Shown here piece by piece: positions 25,458 through 33,629 of a DNA stretch of 43,686 nucleotides. The first letter of the stretch is position 1. Each line of letters opens with the position of its first letter. The DNA lies in NCBI RefSeq assembly GCF_006175995.1, contig NZ_VDMB01000008.1, positions 95,518-139,203 of the forward strand, written 5' to 3'. Made by a program: the position numbers and the translations under genes. The stretch is from Desulfobotulus mexicanus. GTDB taxonomy: Bacteria > Desulfobacterota > Desulfobacteria > Desulfobacterales > ASO4-4. The notes below the pieces were generated by a model. The model was not told the origin of the DNA, did not search any database, and saw only the letters and a program-made list of their open reading frames with translations.

Positions 25458-25741
25458 GGACCACCTCCAGAACAGGGATAATAATAGCTATAATATCCAC
25501 ATTATAATGGATGTCAAAGTGGTTTTCCTAGAAGCCAAGGAGACAAGAGGGGGCAGGTATTTAAAATACTGTCAAATAAAAAAACACCCCTTCAAGCCTT
25601 ACCTCTTTTTTGCTTGATTCCTGCTTAGGCAAAATGCTGCACTCCCGGACAAGAAAAGCCCCGGAAACACTGGCGGCGCATGAAAAACGGGCCGCCCAGC
25701 GTTCGGTGTCTGCGTGGATGCGGTGGTTCGATGCCCTTCCA

Positions 25742-26155
25742 TCATGGTTTCACAGGGCATATCCTCTTTACGGTAGGAAAGTAAGTCCGATATCTGCCCT
25801 CATCCCTGGTGATCAAATCCATACCAAGTACCGCAGCATGTGCTCCAATATAAAAATCCGGCAAGGGTGAACGTTTGGTGCCCTTGCCTCTCCTGTAGAG
25901 AAGATAAGCTTTTCCGGCTAAGAACAGCGCTTCTTTTGGAATCTCCAACAAGTGAAATCCACCTGTATGCAGGGCTGATTCCAATTCCTCTATTTTTTCA
26001 AAAGCAATTGATACCTCGGTATAAACGATCTGATTTATGTAGAGCCTTGAGCTCTGACTGGCACTGGCGAGCGCAGCTTCCGACCAGTCGGCCCAATTCG
26101 GGTCATTGAGGAAGAGGTCTAAGATGACGTTCGAATCCACGAGAACGCCATTCAT
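25742..26155 (-). CDS. PIN-domain toxin, VapC-like
   Basis: 137 aa. PIN-domain acidic residues are visible in order: VLVDSNVILDLF (D7), IVYTEVSIAFE, SPLPDFYIGAHAAV, DLITRDEGRYRTYFP. These coordinate the metal for RNA cleavage. Start overlaps the antitoxin stop (ATGA, 26152-26155). Confidence 0.92.
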   Translation of the reverse strand: MNGVLVDSNVILDLFLNDPNWADWSEAALASASQSSRLYINQIVYTEVSIAFEKIEELESALHTGGFHLLEIPKEALFLAGKAYLLYRRGKGTKRSPLPDFYIGAHAAVLGMDLITRDEGRYRTYFPTVKRICPVKP

Positions 26156-26379
26156 TTATCCGACCTCGTCAGCGCCATGATCTCATCGGTGGTCATTTTG
26201 ACGGTCGCCAAACCACGTAGTTTTGCAAATTTCTTTATGGCTGACTTCTCCTCTTTTCGTATTACCAAAAAGACGCGTCCCTTCTCCTCGATGAAATCGA
26301 CCTCTGTTGCAGGGCTTATTCCCAGCTTCTCACGAATGTCTTGGGGTATTGTGACCTGACCTTTTGTGGTTACCCTCAT
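26152..26379 (-). CDS. AbrB/SpoVT-type antitoxin, VapB-like
   Basis: 75 aa. The swapped-hairpin DNA-binding domain is clear: MRVTTKGQVTIPQDIREKLGISPATEVDFIEEKGRVFLVIR. The rest (LATVKMTTDEIMALTRSDK) is the toxin-binding tail. GAGGTGAGG upstream of the ATG. A palindromic operator lies 19 bases before the gene. Confidence 0.92.
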   Translation of the reverse strand: MRVTTKGQVTIPQDIREKLGISPATEVDFIEEKGRVFLVIRKEEKSAIKKFAKLRGLATVKMTTDEIMALTRSDK

Positions 26380-26397
26380 AACCTCACCTCTCTTTTA

Positions 26398-26421
26398 AGT
26401 ATTACCGGTAATGGTAATACT
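26398..26421 (-). promoter_or_regulatory. Operator of the VapBC-like pair
   Basis: Perfect 9-bp inverted arms AGTATTACC / GGTAATACT around a 6-bp spacer, just upstream of the antitoxin start. Position and symmetry fit autoregulation by the AbrB-type antitoxin with its toxin. Confidence 0.8.
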
Positions 26422-26567
26422 GAGGTCGGAGACTGTCAACGAAATTTATGGCATCATCGTTCAGGGTCAGGGGGCGGATTTATGCATTTCGCCTGATGGT
26501 TACCGAAAGCCGGATCAGCGAAGTCGTCCAACGCAGCTTCTTGCCGGGTCGGGTCTGGCGCAGGGGG

Positions 26568-26891
26568 TTATCCCAGCGTGCTAAAGGTGGGGAGGCTGAT
26601 GGATGCGCCCTTGGTCATCCAGACCTGACATCCCCGGCACAGGCCCCATCGGCTGTCTATCCAGAAACAGGCCTCGTCCCGCATGGTCTGGCCCGTGTCA
26701 TAGGCGTTGCCGCCGGAATCTCTGGCCGCCCGCCAGATTTTCATCCGCAGGCCCGGTTCTCTGTCGATGGGCCAGCTCCGCTCATACAAAAAATGTTCCA
26801 GACCCGCCTCATCCGGTGAAAATCCGCTCCAGTTCGATGTTCCGTTTAGGTGCCCCCTGTTTTTTGAACCGCTTTGAGCAGTTCCATGTTT
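26568..26891 (-). pseudogene. Possible gene remnant in the 26.4-26.9 kb gap (PLD-like motif)
   Basis: The stretch 26422-26916 has no convincing intact gene. An open minus-strand frame of ~107 codons from 26891 to 26568 has no ATG start at its head. It includes NGTSNWSGFSPDE, which resembles the second-half G-S-x-N-W-S element of phospholipase-D-type nucleases, and a Cys/Trp-rich tail. It may be a decayed gene end. Base use here is GC-rich compared with the flanking toxin-antitoxin genes. Confidence 0.25.
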
Positions 26892-26916
26892 TCAAGCCAC
26901 CGGCTTTGTCGGTGGT

Positions 26917-28038
26917 CTATGACTTATTTTTTGCAAGATTAAAAAAAGGCTTCAGATCCACACCCGTCCAGTCCTGATATCCCGGCACCTTCACCATGAG
27001 GCTTCGCTCCGCAGGGACGGCCACAACCTGATACACCGTACGGATCTTTCCTTCCTCAGGCCATGTGGCCCCGCCCTGATCCATGGGGATATCCAGAAGG
27101 GCCATCATGGTGCTGGCATCCATTTTCCCCCTGTGGCTGTGACCAAGGCTCAGCAGATTGTCCCTCCGCAGGGGGGACTCAAATCCGGTATCCGGCTGCA
27201 GGGCCAGCCCCCATGCAGGATGGACAAAATGATTGGTGGCCACCAGCAGCCCCCCACTGTCCCCGTCCCGGCGCTTCATATCAAAGGGTGTCCATTCATA
27301 GGCAAAGGCTTTGCTGGCATCGGCCACATTAATAATAAAGGTAAACTCCGGTCTGGTGGAATGAAAGGCCGCATCCACCTGCTCCATACCCTTGTAATCC
27401 ATGAGAAAGCCCATGAGACTGACAATGGCGGGGACCCGGTTGGTATAGGTCAGTCCTCCGCCCGAAGGCAGCCCGTTGTTCAGCTCCATGAAAAGACCGT
27501 CCGCATTCATGCCCGTGGTCATGTAAACAACCCCGGCAAAGGTGATGGTGGCAGAAGGAATACCGGAATCCGGATGCCAGACAGCCACGGTGAGCTTTTG
27601 CGCAAAATCTGCATATGAGTCAAACCAGTCATAATTTCTGCCAGCCACAAGGGGACCACCGCCGGTAAAATCCCCCCAGGCAAAAATTCCGGAACACCCG
27701 ATCAGAACGCCGTAAAGTTCGAGGGCATTGAGGCGGAGATGCTGGCCGAGGGAAAGCCCTGAGGTTTCTGTCATGCCGGTAAGAATATCCCTGAAACGTT
27801 TCGGATAGAATGCATAAAAGGCCTCTGCCGTCTGATCCATAAGAAGCGGAGAAAGGCCCTTTTCCTTCAGAAAATAATTTTCTATGGCCAGACCGTAGAG
27901 TTCCTGCAGCTCTTTGGCAAGAAGACTGCCGTACTGCCTGCCCATGGCATGGAAAGATCCGTGCAGATCCAGCACAGCCAGCTTTCCGGATCTGTAAAGT
28001 GCCCCGCCTTCAAAACGGGTATGGGGTCCGGTGATCAT
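26917..28038 (-). CDS. C45-type Ntn-hydrolase (acyl-CoA:6-aminopenicillanic acid acyltransferase / choloylglycine hydrolase-like)
   Basis: 373 aa from ATG 28038, which has AAGGAGGGGG upstream; ATG 28089 would add 17 unlikely residues. The N-terminal part includes DLHGSFHAMGRQYGSLLAKEL, typical of the proenzyme region. The putative nucleophile is C115 in LIGCSGIFAWGD, followed by PLVAGRNYDWF, VYMTTGMNADGLFMELNNG and TNHFVHP. Members are made as precursors that self-cleave before the Cys, and they hydrolyse or transfer amide-linked acyl groups. No signal peptide is evident. Substrate unknown. It lies between toxin-antitoxin pairs with no obvious functional link. Confidence 0.85.
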   Translation of the reverse strand: MITGPHTRFEGGALYRSGKLAVLDLHGSFHAMGRQYGSLLAKELQELYGLAIENYFLKEKGLSPLLMDQTAEAFYAFYPKRFRDILTGMTETSGLSLGQHLRLNALELYGVLIGCSGIFAWGDFTGGGPLVAGRNYDWFDSYADFAQKLTVAVWHPDSGIPSATITFAGVVYMTTGMNADGLFMELNNGLPSGGGLTYTNRVPAIVSLMGFLMDYKGMEQVDAAFHSTRPEFTFIINVADASKAFAYEWTPFDMKRRDGDSGGLLVATNHFVHPAWGLALQPDTGFESPLRRDNLLSLGHSHRGKMDASTMMALLDIPMDQGGATWPEEGKIRTVYQVVAVPAERSLMVKVPGYQDWTGVDLKPFFNLAKNKS

Positions 28039-28092
28039 GCCCCCTCCTTTAAAAGTACCGTCAAATAAAACAGCACCTCTCCTGTTCAAGCA

Positions 28093-28491
28093 TTACCTCA
28101 TCTGATCATCTGCCATGGCATAAAGATTTCTGGCAAGTTCGAGAAATTTTCCGACGCTTTCCATGGAAGGTTTGCCATCCGGCATCAGGCCAAGATCCCC
28201 CGGATACCTTGCATTAATATAGATATCGTTGAGATCTTCAAGCGTGTCTTCATGTTCCTCAAGAAAATCCGGTGCAATACGGTTTTTCAGTGTGATCAGA
28301 TCGTGCTGTTTCGGGATATGTCCAAATCGGTATTCCAGAAGTGCCTTGAGGGATTTTTCTATGGCTTGCTGGGCATGAAATGCGGTGATATGGCTTAAAT
28401 GCTCACAGGGAAATATCTGTTCACAGGCCATGATATCGTCCTTTGCCGCTTTCAGCCATTCCGCAGCCATCCACCTGTTCGGAGTACTCAT
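28093..28491 (-). CDS. HEPN-domain protein (partner of MNT nucleotidyltransferase)
   Basis: 132 aa, all-helical HEPN fold: AAEWLKAAKDDIMACEQIF, then ITAFHAQQAIEKSLKALLEYRFGHIPKQHDLITL, and NDIYINARYPGD near the end. This is the class with a K-x-H-D-L motif and an RYP segment; I do not see a canonical R-x4-6-H RNase pair, so RNase activity is uncertain. Start overlaps the nucleotidyltransferase stop (ATGA, 28488-28491). Confidence 0.88.
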   Translation of the reverse strand: MSTPNRWMAAEWLKAAKDDIMACEQIFPCEHLSHITAFHAQQAIEKSLKALLEYRFGHIPKQHDLITLKNRIAPDFLEEHEDTLEDLNDIYINARYPGDLGLMPDGKPSMESVGKFLELARNLYAMADDQMR

Positions 28492-28823
28492 AAAAGTTGT
28501 TGTCCTTTCTCGTGGATTTCCCTGGAAAAAGAGCTGTTTGTTTTGATAAAATTTTCGCTCATGGTGCGGGTGTGGACAATGAGATCAATCCCTCGTCTTT
28601 TTCGGATATCCTGTATGGAACGGGAGTAACGCCTTGCCAGTTTTCTTTTTTCTTCCCATGTGGAAGGGATGAAATTGTCCTTTGTGACAATGTAAAGATC
28701 AATGTCACTGTCCTCCGTAGCTGTCCCGGAGGCATGACTTCCGAAAAGGATTACCTTTTCCGGGTCCATGGGCTGAAGGCAACGGATAATTTCTTTTTTC
28801 AGGGCTTCGATGGTTTCCGTCAT
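28488..28823 (-). CDS. Minimal nucleotidyltransferase (MNT) of a HEPN/MNT pair
   Basis: 111 aa. Catalytic signature VILFGSHASGTATEDSDIDLYIV (G28, S29, D40, D42), the polymerase-beta nucleotidyltransferase pattern GSx10DxD. In known HEPN/MNT modules the MNT protein is the antitoxin and modifies the HEPN toxin by nucleotide transfer. First gene of the pair. Confidence 0.9.
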   Translation of the reverse strand: MTETIEALKKEIIRCLQPMDPEKVILFGSHASGTATEDSDIDLYIVTKDNFIPSTWEEKRKLARRYSRSIQDIRKRRGIDLIVHTRTMSENFIKTNSSFSREIHEKGQQLL

Positions 28824-29127
28824 TGTGTGAGGTTCTCCCCTGTAAGGTTTTTAATCTGTTTATTTTATTATACAACATCCAGACAAAGAATCCAGCCGGG
28901 AATAGATGCGCAGACAATGGAAAAAAAGCTACTGGAAAAACGGCTGCTGCACCCCCCTCATTTCGGGACATACCCCACAATATCCTTATTTTTTCAAAAG
29001 ATCCGACATTTTTCCCATGTGCACCTGTTATTTTTTCATTCCGTACTTATACTTTCTTGGGTTATAAGGAAGCTGGACTGCCAACCTGCCCGGACAAAGG
29101 GCGGACAACCATAGGAGAGCAACACGT
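28824..29127. other. Divergent intergenic region between the MNT gene and nifU
   Basis: 304 bases without a gene. A weak promoter for nifU may be CTGTTA (29025-29030), 17 nt, TATACT (29048-29053). I do not recognise an IscR site. GGAGAG precedes the nifU start. Confidence 0.3.
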
Positions 29128-29955
29128 ATGTGGGATTACACAGACAAGGTTCGGGAACACTTTCTGAACCCAAAAAACGTCGGCGAAGTAGAAAATCCGG
29201 ACGGAATCGGTGAAGTAGGCTCCATTGCCTGCGGCGATGCCCTGAAACTAACCTTCCGCCTTGGAGAAGATAAAACCATTACCGAAGCTAAATTCAAAAC
29301 CTTTGGCTGTGCCAGTGCCATTGCATCTTCCTCCGCACTCACGGAAATGATCATAGGCAAGACCCTGGAGGAAGCCGAAAAAATCAGCAACGAAAACATA
29401 GCAGAGTTTCTAGGCGGTCTTCCCAAGGAAAAGATTCACTGCTCGGTCATGGGACAGGAAGCTCTGGAAAAAGCCATTGCCTACTACAGGGGCGAGCCGG
29501 AAAAGGTACTGGAAGGAGAAATTATCTGCCACTGCTTTAACGTGACAGACGTGGACATCCAGAGGGCCGTGAAGGAAAAGGGCCTGAAAACCTTAGAGGA
29601 TGTCACAGGCTACCTCAAGGCCGGTGGCGGCTGCGGCAACTGCCACGAAGAAATTTCAAATATCATCAAAGCAAGTCAGGGAATCTCCATTATGGAGCCG
29701 AAAAAACCGGCTGCCGGACTGACCAATCTCCAGAAAATACGTAAAATTGAAGAAACCCTTGAAGTCGAAATCAAACCGGCACTGATAAGGGATGGCGGCA
29801 ATATTGAACTGGTGGACGTGGACGGCAACCGGGTACTGGTTCGTCTTCAGGGTGCCTGTGCCACCTGCCCCAGAAGCCGTATAACCCTGAAAGACCACGT
29901 GGAAGCCAGACTGCGTAACCTCGTGGCCCATGACCTTGTGGTGGAGGAGGCCTGA
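29128..29955 (+). CDS. nifU: Three-domain NifU iron-sulfur scaffold protein
   Basis: 275 aa, the full NifU layout. The IscU-like domain has C35, C61 and C105 in GSIACGD, FGCASAI and KIHCSVMG. The central [2Fe-2S] BFD-like domain has C134, C136, C169 and C172 (IICHCFNVTD.., GGGCGNCHEE). The C-terminal NifU/Nfu domain has CATC (C244, C247) in RLQGACATCPRSRITLKDHVE. It assembles Fe-S clusters on sulfur supplied by NifS and passes them to apo-proteins. No nitrogenase genes are nearby, so this is probably the general Fe-S machinery, as in other anaerobes. nifS starts 2 bases after its stop. Confidence 0.95.
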   Translation: MWDYTDKVREHFLNPKNVGEVENPDGIGEVGSIACGDALKLTFRLGEDKTITEAKFKTFGCASAIASSSALTEMIIGKTLEEAEKISNENIAEFLGGLPKEKIHCSVMGQEALEKAIAYYRGEPEKVLEGEIICHCFNVTDVDIQRAVKEKGLKTLEDVTGYLKAGGGCGNCHEEISNIIKASQGISIMEPKKPAAGLTNLQKIRKIEETLEVEIKPALIRDGGNIELVDVDGNRVLVRLQGACATCPRSRITLKDHVEARLRNLVAHDLVVEEA

Positions 29956-29957
29956 AA

Positions 29958-31121
29958 ATGACCCCTGTTTATCTGGACAACAATGCCACCACCAGAGTGG
30001 CCGATGAGGTCATTGAGGCCATGCTCCCGTATTTTACAGAGCTTTATGGCAACCCCTCATCCATGCATACCTTTGGTGGTCAGGTGGCCCAAAAAATCCA
30101 GACGGCCCGACAGCAGGTGGCAAGCCTTCTGGGGGCAGCAAGCAGCGATGAGATTCTTTTCACCAGCTGCGGCACGGAATCAGACGCAGCAGCAGTCCAT
30201 GCCGCACTCCGGGCCTTTCCGGAAAGAAAGCACCTGATAACCTCCACGGTGGAACATCCTGCCATCAAGGCCCTTTTTGAAAAGCTTGCCAAAGAAGGCT
30301 TTCGCATAACAACCATTCCCGTGGACACACGGGGCAGACTGAACATGGATCTGCTGGAAAAAAGCCTGGATGAAGATACAGCCATTGTCAGCATGATGTG
30401 GGCCAACAACGAAACCGGCACCCTCTTTCCCGTGGAAGCCATCGGAAAACTCTGCAGGGAAAAGGGCATTCTTTTCCATACGGATGCGGTACAGGCCGTG
30501 GGGAAGATTCCCATGGACCTTAAAACCATGCCCATTGATCTTTTATCCCTGTCCGGACACAAGCTCCATGCGCCCAAAGGTGTTGGTGCCCTGTACATCA
30601 GAAAAGGGACCCCCTTTACACCTTACATTGTTGGGGGCCATCAGGAACATGGTCGCAGGGCTGGCACGGAAAACGTGGCCTCCATCATCGGTCTGGGCAG
30701 GGCCTGCCTTATGGCCGAAGAAAAAATGGCCGAAGAAAACACAAGGGTCAGGGCCATGCGGGACCGCTTAGAAAAGGAGCTTCTCAGCCGTATTCCCAAA
30801 TGCTTTGTCAACGGAGATCTGGATGCCCGCCTGCCCAATACCTGTTCCATCAGCTTTGAATACATTGAGGGAGAAGCCATCCTCCTGATGATGAACCAGT
30901 ATGGCATCTGTGCCTCTTCCGGTTCCGCCTGTACATCGGGCTCCCTTGAACCCTCCCATGTACTCCGGGCCATGGGCGTTCCCCATACTGCAGCCCACGG
31001 CACCATCCGTTTCAGCTTGAGCATCTACAATACAGAGGCTGAAATGGATACTGTCATTGAAAAACTTCCACCCATTGTTAAACGCTTAAGGGATATGTCA
31101 CCCTTCTGGTCGGACTCATGA
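29958..31121 (+). CDS. nifS: Cysteine desulfurase
   Basis: 387 aa. PLP-dependent class V aminotransferase fold: LDNNATTRVADEV at the N-terminus, H100 in STVEHPAI, HTDAVQAVGK, the PLP lysine K202 in SGHKLHAPKGVG, and the sulfur-carrying C325 in CASSGSACTSGSLEPSHVL. It takes sulfur from cysteine as a persulfide for NifU. GGAGG within the end of nifU serves as its ribosome site. Ends at a strong bidirectional terminator. Confidence 0.95.
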   Translation: MTPVYLDNNATTRVADEVIEAMLPYFTELYGNPSSMHTFGGQVAQKIQTARQQVASLLGAASSDEILFTSCGTESDAAAVHAALRAFPERKHLITSTVEHPAIKALFEKLAKEGFRITTIPVDTRGRLNMDLLEKSLDEDTAIVSMMWANNETGTLFPVEAIGKLCREKGILFHTDAVQAVGKIPMDLKTMPIDLLSLSGHKLHAPKGVGALYIRKGTPFTPYIVGGHQEHGRRAGTENVASIIGLGRACLMAEEKMAEENTRVRAMRDRLEKELLSRIPKCFVNGDLDARLPNTCSISFEYIEGEAILLMMNQYGICASSGSACTSGSLEPSHVLRAMGVPHTAAHGTIRFSLSIYNTEAEMDTVIEKLPPIVKRLRDMSPFWSDS

Positions 31122-31140
31122 GACCATGATGTCAAATAAA

Positions 31141-31169
31141 AAAACCGCTCCTTCAGGGGCGGTTTTTTT
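31141..31169. terminator. Bidirectional rho-independent terminator
   Basis: AAAACCGCTCC / GGGGCGGTTTT hairpin with a 4-nt loop (TTCA), T run on one side and A run on the other. It serves nifS and the converging PilZ gene. Confidence 0.9.
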
Positions 31170-31171
31170 AT

Positions 31172-31528
31172 TCAGCATTTTTCCATAAAGCGGCGGATAC
31201 GGTTTCTGTCCGGTGGAATCATATAAAGAAAAGCGCATCCAAGCCCCGTCTTTTTAAAACCTTCATAAACGGTTACCCATCGCACCTCCATCACCGCAGG
31301 AGCCGTCAGGACCAGCATTTCCTTACCCTTAAGAGCTTTCAGCTGAAAACGATCCCCTCGCTTAAAGGAAGTTTCCGGTTCAGTCTCAAGGCTTAGGGCA
31401 AGACCACCCTCACTGATATTCAAAACACGGGCAGAAAAAATGAGTTCTTCCTTAATCCGGATTTCACCGGCCACCTCATCCTTTGCGGAAAAATATACCC
31501 TGGGCCATTTACGGTTTTCTCTTATCAT
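31172..31528 (-). CDS. PilZ-domain protein
   Basis: 118 aa, a single PilZ domain: RKWPRVYFSAKDEVAGEI near the start (the basic R-x3-R segment is partly present as R-K-W-P-R) and NISEGGLAL (N-x-S-x-x-G). Predicted c-di-GMP receptor, cytoplasmic. AAGGAT precedes the ATG. It is divergent from the sulfatase gene, 133 bases away. Confidence 0.88.
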   Translation of the reverse strand: MIRENRKWPRVYFSAKDEVAGEIRIKEELIFSARVLNISEGGLALSLETEPETSFKRGDRFQLKALKGKEMLVLTAPAVMEVRWVTVYEGFKKTGLGCAFLYMIPPDRNRIRRFMEKC

Positions 31529-31661
31529 GGAGAATCCTTATGTATTAAGGGGTTGAGGAAGAAACAAAACCAAGATAAAGGAATACAGGCTTCGGCTTCA
31601 TCCGGTCAACGGATTTAAAAAAGCCTTACCGAAAAACATAAACACAATGAAAAAGTGAACT

Positions 31662-33311
31662 ATGAATATTGATAAGCTTAAAAGCATAAGCTTCCGTCTC
31701 TGTATCCATGGACTTCTCGCCCTTGCCATTGCCCTCTGCCTAATGCTTCCCGCACTCATTTTCAACAGCTTCAGCCCAAGCAATGTCATCTGGTTCAGCG
31801 AAAAATATTACTGGATATTCTTCGGATTTGCCCTCCTTCTTGCAGCATGCAGAAGCCACACCTTCATTGCCGTTGTTTTAGGTCTTCTCTGCCTGCTTGA
31901 AATCACACAGTTCGCATCCCTTGCCTATTTTGGAGATTACATCAATCCCTTCTGGATTCATCAGATGTTCATCGAGGCTGCAGATGTAAGCCAGGAAGCC
32001 CTTGCCAGCACAAAAAACCTGTATTTTGTTCCCCTGTCTGCCCTTCTTCCCTATGCTTCTGCCTTTTTGCTTATTTATGCCACAAAAAAAGCCCGTTTTA
32101 AACTCCCCTTCATGACAATTCTTGTGGCCCTTATTCTTATCTTCCCCGGAATCAGGATGAAAGTCCACAGTGATTCCGATGACATTTTCAGTTTTTTCCC
32201 TGTAATATCTGACCCTTCCCTTGCAAACAGCCTGCAAAGCTATTACGCATGGCTGAATTTTATCCTGATCCCCGGACAGGATACAGAAAATCTGCCTGAA
32301 TTTCCTCCCTACCAGACCGAAAACATCCCACTTCTCCATGAAAAAATGAATGTGGTTGTGGTCATGGGAGAAAGTGCCACGCCCAATCATATGTCCCTTT
32401 ACGGTTATCCCAGAAAAACAACCCCGAATCTGGATGCCCTTGCCGCAGAAACGGACCAGCTCATTACAAAACTGGGTATTTCTGCAGCCAATGCGACACG
32501 CTCTGCCCTTCCCGCCTTTTATACGGCCCAGTATCATCCCCTGGATACAAAGCCCGTACAGAATCAGAATACCAACCTCTTTACACTGGCAAAAAAGCAG
32601 GGCTTCAAAACCTTTTATATATCAGCCCAGAACATCAACTGCCTGAATGGGGTTAATACTAAGGACATCGATTTTATTGCCGCCTTTGACCACCACAGAA
32701 GCCTTTTTTCCCGAAAAAAAGACGATGGCATCATAGAACTTTTGCATCAGCTCGAACTTTCCGACAAAAACTTCATCATACTGCACCAGAGAAACTCCCA
32801 CAGTCCCTATGCCGTAAATTACAGCCACCGCCCGGAATTTGATGTTTTCTCCTCGGAAAATCCGACAAGGGAACAAAACCACATCGATACCTATGATAAC
32901 TCCATCCTCTACAGTGACTGGCTCTATGATGAGGTCATAAAATATTTCAAGACCATGCCGGAAAGTCCCCCCTCCTATATTTTCATAACATCAGATCATG
33001 GTGAAATGTTTGGAGAAAACGGTCTGTGGGGCCATAACCACATGGACATGGAAAATTTCAAAGTCCCCCTTATTTATTATGGTATCCATGCAGATCCCGG
33101 CTTCACCGGGAAAATCAGGGAAGAGAAGGTCATCACCCATTACCAGCTCAGCCTTTATACTGCCGAACTGCTCGGCACACGAATCATCAATCCCGGAGAA
33201 GAAGAGGGTATTTTCTATGTCAACGGCGTGGCTGCCTTTGGAAGAAGCGGGTATCTCAGGTTCCGCATTACAGAGGAAGGCAGCATTGAGGAAATTGAAC
33301 TCATGCGGTAA
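31662..33311 (+). CDS. Phosphoethanolamine transferase-like membrane sulfatase (EptA/CptA/OpgE superfamily)
   Basis: 549 aa. The N-terminal ~165 residues contain about four to five membrane spans. The periplasmic catalytic domain of the alkaline-phosphatase/sulfatase fold follows: VVVVMGESATPNHMSLYGYPRKTTPNLD, with S238 in the nucleophile position where EptA has Thr, then YIFITSDHGEMFGENGLWGHNHM with the metal-binding Asp-His. This family moves phosphoethanolamine (or a similar head group) from phospholipid to lipid A, LPS core or glucans. Serine at the nucleophile recalls the CptA/OpgE branch. Ribosome site is weak. A repeat and a terminator follow. Confidence 0.85.
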   Translation: MNIDKLKSISFRLCIHGLLALAIALCLMLPALIFNSFSPSNVIWFSEKYYWIFFGFALLLAACRSHTFIAVVLGLLCLLEITQFASLAYFGDYINPFWIHQMFIEAADVSQEALASTKNLYFVPLSALLPYASAFLLIYATKKARFKLPFMTILVALILIFPGIRMKVHSDSDDIFSFFPVISDPSLANSLQSYYAWLNFILIPGQDTENLPEFPPYQTENIPLLHEKMNVVVVMGESATPNHMSLYGYPRKTTPNLDALAAETDQLITKLGISAANATRSALPAFYTAQYHPLDTKPVQNQNTNLFTLAKKQGFKTFYISAQNINCLNGVNTKDIDFIAAFDHHRSLFSRKKDDGIIELLHQLELSDKNFIILHQRNSHSPYAVNYSHRPEFDVFSSENPTREQNHIDTYDNSILYSDWLYDEVIKYFKTMPESPPSYIFITSDHGEMFGENGLWGHNHMDMENFKVPLIYYGIHADPGFTGKIREEKVITHYQLSLYTAELLGTRIINPGEEEGIFYVNGVAAFGRSGYLRFRITEEGSIEEIELMR

Positions 33312-33436
33312 AAAAAAGGCTAACAGGGTCAGGCTCTATGACATAGAGTGACTTTTAATTCAGCCTGTAAAAAATTTTATATCGATTTATACTCTGCGTG
33401 GTCATTCTTGATACATGGGGCAGTCTTGAAACGATA

Positions 33437-33541
33437 TTGTAGGGGCAGGCCCCCGTGCCTGCCCTGGTTTTGGGCAACCACAGGGGGTTGCCCCTACAGA
33501 AAACCCATTAATGTTTCACGGTTGACCGCTTGGAGTATAAG
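33437..33541. repeat. 105-bp dispersed repeat with REP-like hairpin, copy 2
   Basis: Base-for-base identical to 19417-19521 and in the same orientation. It lies between the sulfatase gene and a terminator. The preceding bases 33312-33436 contain nothing I recognise. Confidence 0.95.
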
Positions 33542-33550
33542 GCATAAGTG

Positions 33551-33586
33551 AAAAGGGCCTTTTCCCTTAAAGAAAAGACCCTTTTT
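33551..33586. terminator. Rho-independent terminator
   Basis: AAAAGGG..TTTTC / GAAAA..CCCTTTTT hairpin with T run and A run, between the converging sulfatase and 3-hydroxyacyl-CoA dehydrogenase genes. Confidence 0.8.
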
Positions 33587-33629
33587 ATAAAGCAAAATGA
33601 ACATCCATTTAATTCAAAGCCAAAAAAAA

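Noticed and set aside
25567-25605. Short similarity (gTCAAATAAAA..CTTCAAGC.TTACCTC) to 28051-28096
   Set aside because: Too short and gapped to call a repeat; possibly shared terminator-like sequence.
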